The notes: a model not told the origin generated them from the sequence alone. Shown: positions 51,896 through 62,690, numbered from the stretch's first letter. The stretch is DNA of 64,000 nt from Niastella sp966212235 (GCA_966212235.1 CBIHPP010000004.1:310001-374000), one strand, 5' to 3'. A program made the numbers and translations.

Positions 51896-54250
51896 TCATC
51901 TCTTCAATATTTTTTGCTGGAATAACTGACTATTTCCTGCCAATACCTCCAATACATACATGCCAGGCGCATAACCAGGTGGTATGGCAATGCTAATAGA
52001 ATGATATCCTGTACTTAACTTCTCTGTAGTTACAAATACTTCCCTGCCATAAAGATCAAGCAACCTGAATTTCACATTGTCCGCCGTTTTTAACTGGAAC
52101 TGAACATTCAGTTCTTTCCGGAACGGATTGGGATATACCTGCATGGCCATGTCTTTTATACTCAGGAAAATAATTCCGGAGTAAGTATAACTCCCTCCTC
52201 TTTGCACAATCTTTAAGCGGTAGAAGCGCGTAGCAGCGCCTGTATTTATTTTATCAATGAACTGGTAATTATTGATGGTATTATGTACGGGTTGCGCTTC
52301 CTGTTTGCCGGCTGTTTTAAAATGCGATGGCTGATCGGCAAATTCCAGTTCATACCGCGCAACATTGGTCTCGTCGCCTATTGACCATTGTAAAACAGAC
52401 TGGTTGTTTTGCAGGCTACCCCTGAATTTCAGGCTGTTTAAAGGCAATACACCATCTGTAAGGAAACAGGTAGCATTCTGACCCGGCTGGGAAGGATCAT
52501 CTGAATTGACAAAAATGGTATTCCCTTCGCCGTCAAGCAACGTAATGCGCGACTGATTACATACGTACTCATTCTGAACGGTCTTTGCCCTGAATTTCAC
52601 GACCGCCTTGTTGGCGCCTCCCGGTTTAACAATACCGCTTTGCTCGCCGGGCGAATTAATAAACCGTCCACCAACCGTTGCAAAGGGCATAACGCCACTA
52701 ACATCGGCCACCGTAACACCATTCAGGGTTGTTGAATTGGATATGTACGTGGTAGTTGAAGGAACAGAATCGTATAACTTCACACCAGGCGCATTGATAT
52801 TACCGGTGTTGGTGACTTCAATCGTATATTCAACCGTATCGCCCCCTACAACAAAAGGCACGCCACGGGTATTCGCATACGATTTACTGGCTATCAAGGC
52901 AGGCGACAGCACGGGAAAACCACAACTGGTAAAGTCTCCGCTGGTCCACACATTACTGGTTGCCCCACCCGTAATAGAAGAAGCGCCCATGGTGGCGAGG
53001 TTGATCTTGTAAACATCCTGGTACGAACCACCGATATAAACATTCCCCGCTGCATCGATGGCAATGGAGTTGGAACTACTGGTTGGTGATGGATTGATAC
53101 TTCCTAAAAATGTAGTGACCCGGGTAGCCGGATTAATCTTATACAGTTTACTTGAATTGGCGATCAGGTATAATTTACCGGAACCATCCCCAAAGAGATC
53201 GCCACCCGTTTCTGATAACACATCATTGCCGCCATTAATAACGTCGTTGATCAATGGTCCCAGCTGATTAATGATCGGAAGTCCGGTGCCGGCATCAATG
53301 GAAAAACGGATGAGGTCATCCCCATGCGAGGTAACGGCATACCCGTATCCATCAGAGGCAAAAGCCATCCGGTTAATGTTATAAGTGGTGTTGGGCTCCA
53401 ATGGGTAACCGGTAAAACGCCGGGCGCAAACCGGGGATGCATTCAGGTCAACATAACAAAGGTCCTGCGCCGGGTTGGTGGCGTAATTATTAACAAAGTA
53501 AATACGGTTCGAAATTTTATCATAGGCTATAGCAGCCACATAATGCATCAATGTGTCTGTAATGGGTACACCGGTAACAGCGTCATACCTGGGTCCGTTT
53601 TCTCCATCGTATAAAATAGGGCCGCCTTCTCCATTGGTTTTATCCAGTGTTTTAATAAACCGGTAATACAATGGATCAGCAGGCGAACCGGGGGGTGTTA
53701 TAGCTGTACACTCGTAAACAACAGAACAGGTAGGATCTGGCGTCAGGTTGGTAAATACCGTATTCGTATTTTGTACAAAACCATTCGAATTATAAATACC
53801 CTGTAAAGTGGCGTAATTGCTGATATTACCACCATTGGCGGTAACGGCAACGCGGAAGGTGATGGTAGCGCTGACATTAGGGGCCAGAACGCCTGCGGCA
53901 TAACTCGAAGAATGGATCAAGCCACCAGTTATGGCATAGGGCATTACGCCGCCCACATCGGCCACGGAAACGCCATTCAGGGTAGTGGAACCGGCTACGT
54001 AAGCTACGCCTGCGGGTATATTGTCGAACAACGTGGCATTGGTAATATTGGATGCCGACAGGTTGTTTACAATGATGGAATATTGAAGTACATCTGATTG
54101 CGAAGCGAGGGTGCCATCGCCGGAAGTTGTAATATTTGTTACTGATTTACTAAGATTCAGCGTTTGCGCTTGTACTTTACACACAAAACCAAACGCCAGC
54201 AAAAACAATGGTACAAGCACGAACTTAAACGTGTAGAATTGTTTATTCAT
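51896..54250 (-). CDS. DUF11-repeat surface protein with T9SS sorting domain
   Basis: A 784-residue exported protein. After a signal peptide (ending CKVQAQ) come a DUF11 domain (about 35-165), a central propeller-like region with NHL/TolB-type strands (about 180-460; YVAAIAYDKISNRIYFVNN, IAIDAAGNVYIGGSY), a second DUF11 domain (about 465-590) and a C-terminal type A T9SS domain (MQVYPNPFRKELNVQF to QQKILKR). The two DUF11 domains share TTLNGV(S/T)VADV(G/S)GVMP(Y/F)A. It should be exported through the Por secretion system and anchored or released at the surface. Confidence 0.9.
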   Translation of the reverse strand: MNKQFYTFKFVLVPLFLLAFGFVCKVQAQTLNLSKSVTNITTSGDGTLASQSDVLQYSIIVNNLSASNITNATLFDNIPAGVAYVAGSTTLNGVSVADVGGVMPYAITGGLIHSSSYAAGVLAPNVSATITFRVAVTANGGNISNYATLQGIYNSNGFVQNTNTVFTNLTPDPTCSVVYECTAITPPGSPADPLYYRFIKTLDKTNGEGGPILYDGENGPRYDAVTGVPITDTLMHYVAAIAYDKISNRIYFVNNYATNPAQDLCYVDLNASPVCARRFTGYPLEPNTTYNINRMAFASDGYGYAVTSHGDDLIRFSIDAGTGLPIINQLGPLINDVINGGNDVLSETGGDLFGDGSGKLYLIANSSKLYKINPATRVTTFLGSINPSPTSSSNSIAIDAAGNVYIGGSYQDVYKINLATMGASSITGGATSNVWTSGDFTSCGFPVLSPALIASKSYANTRGVPFVVGGDTVEYTIEVTNTGNINAPGVKLYDSVPSTTTYISNSTTLNGVTVADVSGVMPFATVGGRFINSPGEQSGIVKPGGANKAVVKFRAKTVQNEYVCNQSRITLLDGEGNTIFVNSDDPSQPGQNATCFLTDGVLPLNSLKFRGSLQNNQSVLQWSIGDETNVARYELEFADQPSHFKTAGKQEAQPVHNTINNYQFIDKINTGAATRFYRLKIVQRGGSYTYSGIIFLSIKDMAMQVYPNPFRKELNVQFQLKTADNVKFRLLDLYGREVFVTTEKLSTGYHSISIAIPPGYAPGMYVLEVLAGNSQLFQQKILKR

Positions 54251-55042
54251 AGGTTATGGATTATCTGGACTAACGGGATTATCTGCATTAAAAATATAGC
54301 ATGCAACCCGCTACTTCTATTGCAACGCCGGTTTTTTGATCGCAATAAGTAGTACTATCTACCGGCAAACTGAATTTACGCCAGTCCTGAAAATGAAAAA
54401 AGGCGTTACCGTCAGGCAACACCTTATTTCATTCAGGTTTTTCGGCAAGGAGATGTTTAGAGGGTCCTTTAAAAAAGGATTTGTTTCTTGTTATACTAAT
54501 ATACTAAAACTATCCGTGAATACAAAATAGCCTGTCCCCAGGCGTAACCATATCAAAGGTTAAACGTAAATAGCAAAGAATTTGACTAATGTCAAATATT
54601 ACGACTAACGCCAACATTAAATAGTATGCTATTCATAACTTGTATTGAAAAAATTTGTAACTTACGAGTACCCCGTAATTCAGCGAATATTCTATGTAAT
54701 AATGAATATTGAAAAACCAGCAATATTTCCACAGTCCTGGTAAAAACCATCAGCTCTCTTATGAACAATCTCATTAGGTTGAGAAATGATTAGCAGTAAG
54801 GGATACCAGTAACTCGGCTATCATGAGGCCAGCCAAGTGTTCACACCTTCGGTTTATTTTATTTCAGTTCCTAATCCCTTTTTAACCAATCGCGGGCACC
54901 AGATGCACGCGCCAATCGTGAGTCCCGTTTTTAATTACACTGTTTTCCTGATTTGTATTAATCCGTACCCTTTTTAAACTGTAAAAGGCCCCTCTCCTAT
55001 TTTGCAGCAGCAAAAAATACCCAAACAGATGATTACATGTAA
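54251..55042. other. 790-bp gap without a credible gene
   Basis: AT-rich sequence between two minus-strand genes. Two 60-64-codon frames exist, but neither has recognisable content. A weak hairpin, AAGGCGTT (54400) with AACACCTT (54418), is present. The 54250 gene promoter should lie in the right-hand part of this region nearest it. I see nothing else. Confidence 0.55.
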
Positions 55043-55435
55043 TTACTCTGCTAACATGCTTTTGGGGTTCAGCAATTCAAGCGTATATTTCAGCTTTGCG
55101 AGCGTAGTCTGATTTGAGATGGTAACATCGGCGCCGGATACCTGCGTTTTATTTTCTACCGGTCCTGCCTGCATGGAATAGATCACGATCTTCATGTAGG
55201 GCCAGGTTGCCTTTAGCATTTTAATGGTTTCATACCCCACTTTCTTCCGCGCATTAAATTCAAGCAAACAGATATCAGGCAGGTTTTCTTCCGTTAACTG
55301 GCTGATCAATTCCTTTCCATCAGCAACCTGCAGCGTTATGGCGTAACTGAATTCCGATAAATAATTGTGGAGACACTCTCGCATTAAGCGATGGCCATCG
55401 ATAAGGGCAATTTTAACAACACCGCTTCTACTCAT
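55043..55435 (-). CDS. Stand-alone receiver domain with degenerate phosphosite
   Basis: A 130-residue CheY-like protein with no output domain. It begins VKIALIDGHRLMRECL. At the phospho-Asp position the sequence reads ICLLEFNARKK, with Glu instead of Asp, and the conserved Lys near the end is replaced (SGADVTISNQ). Glu at this site can mimic the phosphorylated state, so the protein may be constitutively active or a protein-binding module. The ATG at 55435 is preferred to a TTG at 55447. It is divergent from the TonB receptor across about 290 bp. Confidence 0.7.
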   Translation of the reverse strand: MSRSGVVKIALIDGHRLMRECLHNYLSEFSYAITLQVADGKELISQLTEENLPDICLLEFNARKKVGYETIKMLKATWPYMKIVIYSMQAGPVENKTQVSGADVTISNQTTLAKLKYTLELLNPKSMLAE

Positions 55436-55723
55436 AAATAAAATCAAAGGTTTAAACCTGAAAAACGGTAAAATTAGTTGACCGCTTCTCCCATTAACGG
55501 TTAATTCTATCCGTTAATTGCTGCAATGCTGGGTTTACCCACTTACGGGTAAGAAGAAGTATGTAGCGTTTTGGAATTTCGCATAACTTTCGCATAATTA
55601 TTTTCTTGAATACAAGAATGTTTTACTGCTTTCGTAAATGGTTTTCCTGATCGCTATCAGTATTTTATCCATATCCGGATACTTTCGCGCCAATTAAAAG
55701 AAACCAAAGCCCCGCGAAAGTTT

Positions 55724-57844
55724 ATGAACAAATTTGTCTTTTTTTTAATACTGTGCTGGTGCGTTAGCCTGCACACCATGGCGCAGGATAGTACACGTAC
55801 CAGGAATTTAAAGCAAGTGACTGTTACCGGTAAAACTGACCTGCGCGCCGTAAAACAACAGGCCTATACGGTAACGGCAATAGACGCCACCCGGCTGCAT
55901 AATACCACGAAAGACATCAACCAGGTATTGAACCATACCACCGGCATCAAGATCAGGGAAGAAGGTGGACTGGGTTCCAATTATTCTTTCTCCCTGAATG
56001 GCTTTACCGGCAAACAGGTGAGGTTCTTTTTAGATGGTATGCCTATGGACAACTTCGGGCCCTCCCTTTCGCTGAATAACCTGCCCATCAATATGGCCGA
56101 AAGAATTGAAGTTTATAAGGGTGTAGTGCCAATATCTTTAGGTTCCGATGCCCTGGGCGGCGCCGTTAACGTGGTGACCAACCAGAAAATAAAGAAATAC
56201 CTCGACGCTTCTTACAGCATTGGGTCGTTCAATACGCACAGAGCATCTTTGAATTCACGTTATACATTCGATAATGGTTTCACCATAAACGTGAACGGGT
56301 TCTATAACTATTCCGACAACAACTATAAGATCGACATGCAGATACCCGACCCGCAAACCGGTATTTATGGCGAGTCGGTAAAGGTCAAACGATTTCATGA
56401 TGCCTACCGCTCTTCCATGGGACAAATTGAAGCCGGCTTTGTAAACAAAAAATTTGCCGATAAGCTATTGTTTGGTTTGATCATGTCGGAAAACAGGAAA
56501 GAGTTACAAACCGGTATAAATATGGAATTGGTAGCCGGTCATGCATTTAGATCCAGCACATCGTTTATTCCAACATTCAAGTATAAAAAAGAGAACCTGT
56601 TCATCAAAGGGCTCACGTTACTGGCCAATGCCAATATGAGTTTTGTAAAAACAGGGATCACCGATACCAGCTCCCGTATGTATGACTGGTATGGCAATTA
56701 CACCGTAAAAACATTCGGCAGTAATTCGGGGGAGATCTCCTATTATAAAACCAAATTCAGATTCAACGACCGCAATGCCCTGGCTACCGCTCATGTAAAT
56801 TACGAAATCAACAGGCAACACAGCTTTAGCCTCAATCACAACTATACGTATGCCCGGCGTAAAGGGGAAGACCCGATTGCCGTTGACCCCATTCCATTCG
56901 ATATTCCCAATACGTTATCAAAAAACATAACCGGTTTGGCCTATAAATATTCAACCATGAACAACCGGTTTTCAGCAACGGCATTCACCAAACTCTTCAG
57001 CATGCGGGCAAGAACGGTGGATGCAGAATGGGGAACGCATGAAGCCCTGACCAGTAGCTATAACAAAACAGGTTATGGCATTGCCGCAACTTATTTCGTA
57101 TGGCCGTTTGCACAAATCAAAGCATCGTATGAAAATACCTGGCGTTTACCCGAAGGCGAAGAAATATTCGGTGACGGGCTGCTGTTAAAGAACAACCCTT
57201 TTTTAAGACCGGAACATAGCAATAACTTAAACGTTGGTCTTGCTTTGTCAAAAACCATCAACAAGCATAAATTTGAAGGGGAGATCAACTACCTGTACCG
57301 TAAATCCAGTGATTTTATCCTGGTGAAACCATCCGGACAATACTCCTTCGTTTTGAACCTCGACAACGTAAGAACATCAGGTGTTGAATGGGGCGTACGA
57401 TATACGTACAACGATGCATTGACGCTCGAAGTGAACAGTACTTATCAGAATATCCTGGACAATAAAAAATTCGACAAGGGCCTTCCCAATGCTACTTATT
57501 GGGACCGGTTACCGAATATGCCTTATTTGTTCGGCAGTTTCGATGCGGCTTACCGGTTCAAAAAAGCATTTTTCAGCCATGATGCGCTTACCATTGGCGT
57601 TGGCGGAAACTTTGTAGAAAAATTTTACCTTTTCTGGCCAAGCCAGGGAACCGCAGGTACCAAGTTTATCATTCCGCAACAGTTCACCCAGGACGCATCA
57701 GTGACCTACTCGCTGCAAAATGGCAGGTATAATATTGCCTTACAATGCAACAATCTTTCCGATGCCAAATTGTACGACAATTTCAAATTGCAGAAACCCG
57801 GCCGGGCATTTAGCGTAAAGCTGAGATACTTTTTACATAATTAA
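55724..57844 (+). CDS. TonB-dependent outer-membrane receptor
   Basis: A 706-residue receptor with signal peptide (FVFFLILCWCVSLHTMAQ), an early TonB-box-like region (LKQVTVTGK), a plug domain (INQVLNHTTGIKIREEGG, RIEVYKGVVPISLGSDALGGAVNVVT) and a 22-strand barrel ending GRAFSVKLRYFLHN. It lacks the carboxypeptidase-like N-terminal extension of SusC, so it resembles siderophore receptors. A DUF4374 lipoprotein follows after 6 bp, the usual pairing in Bacteroidota iron uptake. TACTTTCG at about 55679 is one mismatch from the TAnnTTTG -7 box. Confidence 0.92.
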   Translation: MNKFVFFLILCWCVSLHTMAQDSTRTRNLKQVTVTGKTDLRAVKQQAYTVTAIDATRLHNTTKDINQVLNHTTGIKIREEGGLGSNYSFSLNGFTGKQVRFFLDGMPMDNFGPSLSLNNLPINMAERIEVYKGVVPISLGSDALGGAVNVVTNQKIKKYLDASYSIGSFNTHRASLNSRYTFDNGFTINVNGFYNYSDNNYKIDMQIPDPQTGIYGESVKVKRFHDAYRSSMGQIEAGFVNKKFADKLLFGLIMSENRKELQTGINMELVAGHAFRSSTSFIPTFKYKKENLFIKGLTLLANANMSFVKTGITDTSSRMYDWYGNYTVKTFGSNSGEISYYKTKFRFNDRNALATAHVNYEINRQHSFSLNHNYTYARRKGEDPIAVDPIPFDIPNTLSKNITGLAYKYSTMNNRFSATAFTKLFSMRARTVDAEWGTHEALTSSYNKTGYGIAATYFVWPFAQIKASYENTWRLPEGEEIFGDGLLLKNNPFLRPEHSNNLNVGLALSKTINKHKFEGEINYLYRKSSDFILVKPSGQYSFVLNLDNVRTSGVEWGVRYTYNDALTLEVNSTYQNILDNKKFDKGLPNATYWDRLPNMPYLFGSFDAAYRFKKAFFSHDALTIGVGGNFVEKFYLFWPSQGTAGTKFIIPQQFTQDASVTYSLQNGRYNIALQCNNLSDAKLYDNFKLQKPGRAFSVKLRYFLHN

Positions 57845-57850
57845 TTTTTC

Positions 57851-59122
57851 ATGGTAAAGCATTTCACAATGTATAATCCTAACTTAAAATACAAACGCTC
57901 TTTTTTGTTCTTACTTACGGCAATAGTGCTGTTGAACAGTTGTTACAAACCCAAAAGCCATTCTTTACAGGCGGGTGGTAGTTATGTACTTGCTTTACGT
58001 TCCCAGGGAAGCGGTAGCAATACCACCGATTACCTGCTTTCTGCAGATACCATAAGTAAAGATTACAAGACCATATCATCGACCGGAAATGGTATTGAGC
58101 AACTGGCCTGGTGTTATTTTGGAAGCACCGGCAATACCGTATTCAGCTTTAGTTACGGCACCAACAACGTTGGTATTGGTTATGGCATACGCGAAGGCGG
58201 CGGGTTATATGAAAAAGGAAGGTTCTCCTTTGAACGAATGGATTGTTTTGGCAAAGGAGACAACAATACGCTGGTGGCCATCGGCGCTCCCTGGGGTGGT
58301 GGTAGCTATGATTGCCAGATCCAGTTAATTGACGCAACCAACATCAGCATAACAAAAAAGAAACTGACACCCTTATACATGATGAGCGGCGACGATAAGC
58401 TGAACAAATGGCCTACCTCTATTGTGGTAAATGACAATAAAATGTATGTTTCATTCTATCCCCTCGATGGCGGTACCTGGAATACAGACCTTACCGATAC
58501 CGCGTATGTTACCATTTATTCCTATCCCGGACTCGATTCGCTCACAACGATCAAAGATTCACGCACCGGCCCCATTGGATTATACGGCAACCAAATTGGT
58601 ATGATGAAAACAGAGAACGGCGACATTTATACCGTATCACCCAACTCCTTTGCAGCCGGTTATACCCAGGTTACCAAAAGATCAGGTATCCTTCGTATCA
58701 AGAACGAACAGCTATCATTTGATCCCTCCTATTTCTTTGATGTGGAAACCGCTTCCGGCGGATACAAAGTATTAACAGCAGCGTATGCAGGCAATGGCTT
58801 ACTGGTAGCCAGGATGCAACTACCCGGAACAGATAATGCGAATGCGATTTGGGGTGCCTTTGATGTAACCATTCCCATTTGCAAAATGGCCGTTATCGAT
58901 CTGAATAACAAAACCGTTCAGATCATAGAAGATATACCCGAACATGGTGGACAGTACGGTGCGCAGTGGTTGGTAGAAGATGGAAAAGTGTATGCTTCCA
59001 TTACGTCAACAACAGCCGGTGAAACGCGCATTTACGCCATTGACCCGCTGACAGCCACCGCTACCAAAGCCGCTAAAATTGAAGGGCTGGAAGTGCCGGC
59101 TATTTACAAAGTAACCAACTAG
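57851..59122 (+). CDS. DUF4374 lipoprotein, iron-uptake associated
   Basis: A 423-residue protein with a lipoprotein signal (LFLLTAIVLLNSCYK, lipobox Cys), followed by a propeller-like body (YVLALRSQGSGSNTTDYLL, IWGAFDVTIPICKMAVIDLNN). These features and its position 6 bp after a TonB receptor fit DUF4374. It may capture or hand over siderophores at the outer-membrane surface. ATGs exist at 57851 and 57869. A strong terminator follows. Confidence 0.85.
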   Translation: MVKHFTMYNPNLKYKRSFLFLLTAIVLLNSCYKPKSHSLQAGGSYVLALRSQGSGSNTTDYLLSADTISKDYKTISSTGNGIEQLAWCYFGSTGNTVFSFSYGTNNVGIGYGIREGGGLYEKGRFSFERMDCFGKGDNNTLVAIGAPWGGGSYDCQIQLIDATNISITKKKLTPLYMMSGDDKLNKWPTSIVVNDNKMYVSFYPLDGGTWNTDLTDTAYVTIYSYPGLDSLTTIKDSRTGPIGLYGNQIGMMKTENGDIYTVSPNSFAAGYTQVTKRSGILRIKNEQLSFDPSYFFDVETASGGYKVLTAAYAGNGLLVARMQLPGTDNANAIWGAFDVTIPICKMAVIDLNNKTVQIIEDIPEHGGQYGAQWLVEDGKVYASITSTTAGETRIYAIDPLTATATKAAKIEGLEVPAIYKVTN

Positions 59123-59143
59123 CAGCCAGCTCTAAAGTTTATT

Positions 59144-59190
59144 AAGGAGGGTTCTCCGCCAGCTGGCGGAGAGCTCTCCTTTGCTTTTTA
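59144..59190 (+). terminator. Rho-independent terminator
   Basis: CTCCGCC (59154) pairs with GGCGGAG (59165) around AGCT, with an outer AAGGAG/CTCCTT pair (59144-59149 and 59176-59181) and a T-rich tail. It ends the TonB/DUF4374 transcript. Confidence 0.85.
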
Positions 59191-59333
59191 CCCCCGGAAT
59201 AAAATAAGCAGAAGTATTTATTAAATCCCTGAAAAGCATGTAACTATGCCAATCATAAAAAACATTAACATATACCGGCTTGCATATGCGATTATATTAA
59301 GCTTTTTTTGATGGACGAACGAACCCCTAAACC

Positions 59334-62300
59334 ATGACAACGATTGACATTCAAAAAGCGCAGGCTTTTTATGCCGAGCTGGCATTATTGCAACATTCCA
59401 AAGCCGAAACAAACGAGCGATTCTCCCACCTGTCGGGCTTTTTTTACAAATTGATCAAAGCAGCAACCAACAATGAAACAATTGCCTTCAGGAATTTCTA
59501 TGGCCGTTTCAGGTACCTGCTGTCGCAATTAAAATTGACAGGCCCTGAAGGGCAAAACGTGGATGCCTTCAGACGATTCATAAAAGAAGGGAATGCTAAA
59601 AAGATAACCGCGAAATCAATTCAACAGGGCATATCGCTGCTGTACCGGCTTATAAAAACAATCTGCGGTGATACAGCGCCGCCTATACAATCGTTGGAAA
59701 CCCTTGCGTATACTTCAGGATATTTTCTAAAACTGGTTCCCCAAAGAAGAATCGATACGTTAACAAACCTCAAGGTGCTTTGCTTCTCCTGGTCTGAAAT
59801 AACGGAAGACAAAGGCAGTCCTTGCTTTACATTGGTGGGGTACGACCTGGAAAATATGGAAGGACAGGTTGAAATATTAATAAAAGCGCATCCCCACGCT
59901 GACCTTATTCCAATCAGGAATTTGTTAACCCAAAATGCCATTCTGCAGTTACATAATATCAAATACACAGGCAAAGCCGATGCCCAGTATACCACCACCT
60001 ATGACTCACTCATTACGCTGGAACCGGATTTTCTGGTAGACGCTACCTCCATCGGCGAGTGTTTCAGTTCAAGAGAGTCAAACAGCGACATCTTCTTTTT
60101 ATCAAAAATATTGAATGATCTGCCTGGCAGCCCTGCTTTAAAGGGTAGTATGGTCGGTTATTATTTAGATGAACTGGTTCGTAATAAAGAACAGGACATA
60201 GAAGACATTTACCTGACAGCCCAGCGAAACAATGCACTCAAAGCCGCGCAGTTTGGCAGTGCGGAAATGCGAACACTGAAGGAATCTATCCTGAAAGAAC
60301 ATCTGAAAAATATTATCACCCTGGTTGAAACGCAAACCGGTAAAGAAATATGGATAGAACCGACCTATTTCTCAAAAGAATTCGGCTTACAGGGTCGAAT
60401 TGACCTGTTGGGTATTAACCGGGAACTGGGTTCAAAAGATATTGTCGAGCTAAAAAGCGGCGGTCCCTCCAATCCCACCCAAACCATCGCCTGGAACAAC
60501 CATAAAATGCAGGTAGTAAGCTACGACATGCTGCTGCAAAGTACTTATGGAGATAAAAGGCAAGGCGCCAATGCCGTATTTTATTCCAAATGCACAGTGA
60601 AACCTTATAGGAACATCGTGAGTGAGCACAGTGAAAAAATTGATGTATTAAATACCAGGAACGAAATCACGGCTAAAATTTACCAGCTTGCCAACGGCGA
60701 TTTCAGTCAATTACACAAGATCAAGTATGAAGGCATCGCGAGTCTTCCTGTTTATAAAAGAAATGAGCTGGATACATTCAAACGGTTTTATGATCCCACA
60801 AAAATAACCTCGCAGTATTACCAGGAATTAATGGCCTTTACGCTCCGGGAAATGATCAATGCCAAAGTGGGCGACATGTTAAAAGTTGATGAAGAAGAAA
60901 ACCAGAACGGCTTTGCAGGTTTGTGGCTCGATAACCAGTTGACAAAAGAACTGGATTTCAGAATACTGTATGATCTGGAAGTGGCCGATATCAACGAAGA
61001 AAATGGCCATATTCATTTAACGTTCAACAGGAACACGTCGCACAGTTTTCGCAAAGGGGATTTGGTGATCTTATATCCAAAACAGGAAGACGGATATAAT
61101 CCCATGAAGCAACATATTTTAAAAGGGACCATCAGCCGCCTCGGTCTAGACAACCTGGTTATTTCCCTGTTCAACATACAAACAGACTATACCTTTATTA
61201 AAACAAATGAATTCTGGGCTATTGAGCCGGATATTCTCGAGCGTAACAACTGGGGTTCCATTTCCGGCTTATTCAACGTATTGAGCTGCGCAGACCGTAA
61301 AAAAAGATTATTGTTCGGCCATGTAGAACCAACAGCTGAACAAATGGTTACCTATCACAACGAGCACCTGACGGAGAACCAGAATCACGTGGTTCAACAG
61401 GCACTAAACGCCAATGAATATTATTTGCTGCAGGGCCCGCCCGGGACAGGCAAAACAAGTACATTCCTTGTTAACTATATAAAAGAACAAACCTGGAAAA
61501 CAAAAGATAAAATAGTCGTACTGGCCTTTACCAATAAAGCCGTTGAAAAGATCTGCGAATCGTTGAAACCGCAGCACGGCAAATCCAGAATAGATTACAT
61601 GCGATTGGGCAGCAAGCATGTGAATGACGAAAATTTGTTTTCAGAACAATTGAGCGATAACAACCCCGACAACTGGCGGAAAATAATTGACTCCCACCAG
61701 GTGATCGTATCAACAGTAACTACTTTTCAAAACAACTGGTTATTACTGAAAGAATTTATTTCCTTCAAGCAGGTTATTATTGACGAAGCCTCGCAGCTAA
61801 CCGAAGCCGCTTTAGCCGGCATCCTTGTTCTGTTTGATAAATTTATTCTGATAGGCGATCATAAACAATTACCATCCGTAGTAACACAGGATGCAAGAAC
61901 CTGCCTCACACAAAGCGAATTCCTACATAGACTTGGCGTAACCGACTTACGGGTGTCACTGTTTGAGCGATTGACCAGGAACGCCATTGACAAAGGATGG
62001 AAACATGCCTATGGGCAGCTCACGCATCATTACCGGATGCACCAGGACATTGCCAACCTGATATCACAACACTATAGAGAAACGCTGATAACCGGAAAAC
62101 CCAAACAAACAAGTAAGACAGCGCCTTATGAACTCACCAGCGATCACCCGCTGTTTGAATTAACAAAAAGCCGGACCATTTTTATAGAAAGCGCTCCCGA
62201 AACGGCGCTTAAAAAGAACAGGAAGGAAGCCTATATAGCAGCCTTTATTGCACAGCAATTAATTGATGCGGGTATTGTTAAACCTTCGCAAATTGGTATC

Positions 62301-62690
62301 GTTACCCCGTTCAGGGCGCAAATTGCCGAGATAAAAAAATACATCAGGACAGATATATTAGAGGACGAAAATTTTATAGTAGATACCGTTGAACGATACC
62401 AGGGCGATGAAAGAAAGATCATTATTTTTTCAAGTACCATTACCCATCCCCGGCAAATAGCATCCATGCAAAGCATTGCCGCCGGCGATGTCAATGAAAC
62501 CGACAGAAAGTTGTTGGTTAGTATTTCCCGGGCCAGTGAACAATTCATTATTCTAGGAAACGCAGAAGTACTACGAACGTCAAAACCATACCGGGAACTG
62601 ATCGCTCACATGGAGGCCAGGAATGGTTTCCTGAAAATGCGCTTTTCAGAAAATATTTTAAGTATGACCGGGGAATTGATGCCGGAGTAA
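59334..62690 (+). CDS. Dna2-like nuclease-helicase (PD-(D/E)XK plus SF1 helicase)
   Basis: An 1118-residue protein. A PD-(D/E)XK nuclease motif lies at residues about 355-374 (GRIDLLG with Asp 357; VELKSGG with Glu 372 and Lys 374), as in RecB/Cas4-type nucleases. The C-terminal half is an SF1B helicase: GPPGTGKTST with Walker A from 701, DEAS at 817-820, LIGDHKQLPSV (motif III) and late VDTVERYQGDERKIIIFSS and LLVSISRASEQF (motifs V and VI). This is the Dna2 domain order. It may act in DNA repair or in defence against foreign DNA; no partner gene is adjacent. It appears monocistronic. Confidence 0.88.
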   Translation: MTTIDIQKAQAFYAELALLQHSKAETNERFSHLSGFFYKLIKAATNNETIAFRNFYGRFRYLLSQLKLTGPEGQNVDAFRRFIKEGNAKKITAKSIQQGISLLYRLIKTICGDTAPPIQSLETLAYTSGYFLKLVPQRRIDTLTNLKVLCFSWSEITEDKGSPCFTLVGYDLENMEGQVEILIKAHPHADLIPIRNLLTQNAILQLHNIKYTGKADAQYTTTYDSLITLEPDFLVDATSIGECFSSRESNSDIFFLSKILNDLPGSPALKGSMVGYYLDELVRNKEQDIEDIYLTAQRNNALKAAQFGSAEMRTLKESILKEHLKNIITLVETQTGKEIWIEPTYFSKEFGLQGRIDLLGINRELGSKDIVELKSGGPSNPTQTIAWNNHKMQVVSYDMLLQSTYGDKRQGANAVFYSKCTVKPYRNIVSEHSEKIDVLNTRNEITAKIYQLANGDFSQLHKIKYEGIASLPVYKRNELDTFKRFYDPTKITSQYYQELMAFTLREMINAKVGDMLKVDEEENQNGFAGLWLDNQLTKELDFRILYDLEVADINEENGHIHLTFNRNTSHSFRKGDLVILYPKQEDGYNPMKQHILKGTISRLGLDNLVISLFNIQTDYTFIKTNEFWAIEPDILERNNWGSISGLFNVLSCADRKKRLLFGHVEPTAEQMVTYHNEHLTENQNHVVQQALNANEYYLLQGPPGTGKTSTFLVNYIKEQTWKTKDKIVVLAFTNKAVEKICESLKPQHGKSRIDYMRLGSKHVNDENLFSEQLSDNNPDNWRKIIDSHQVIVSTVTTFQNNWLLLKEFISFKQVIIDEASQLTEAALAGILVLFDKFILIGDHKQLPSVVTQDARTCLTQSEFLHRLGVTDLRVSLFERLTRNAIDKGWKHAYGQLTHHYRMHQDIANLISQHYRETLITGKPKQTSKTAPYELTSDHPLFELTKSRTIFIESAPETALKKNRKEAYIAAFIAQQLIDAGIVKPSQIGIVTPFRAQIAEIKKYIRTDILEDENFIVDTVERYQGDERKIIIFSSTITHPRQIASMQSIAAGDVNETDRKLLVSISRASEQFIILGNAEVLRTSKPYRELIAHMEARNGFLKMRFSENILSMTGELMPE

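Noticed and set aside
54336..54774. Small genes in the 54.3-54.8 kb gap
   Set aside because: Two short opposing frames with no signal peptide, motif or conserved start context.
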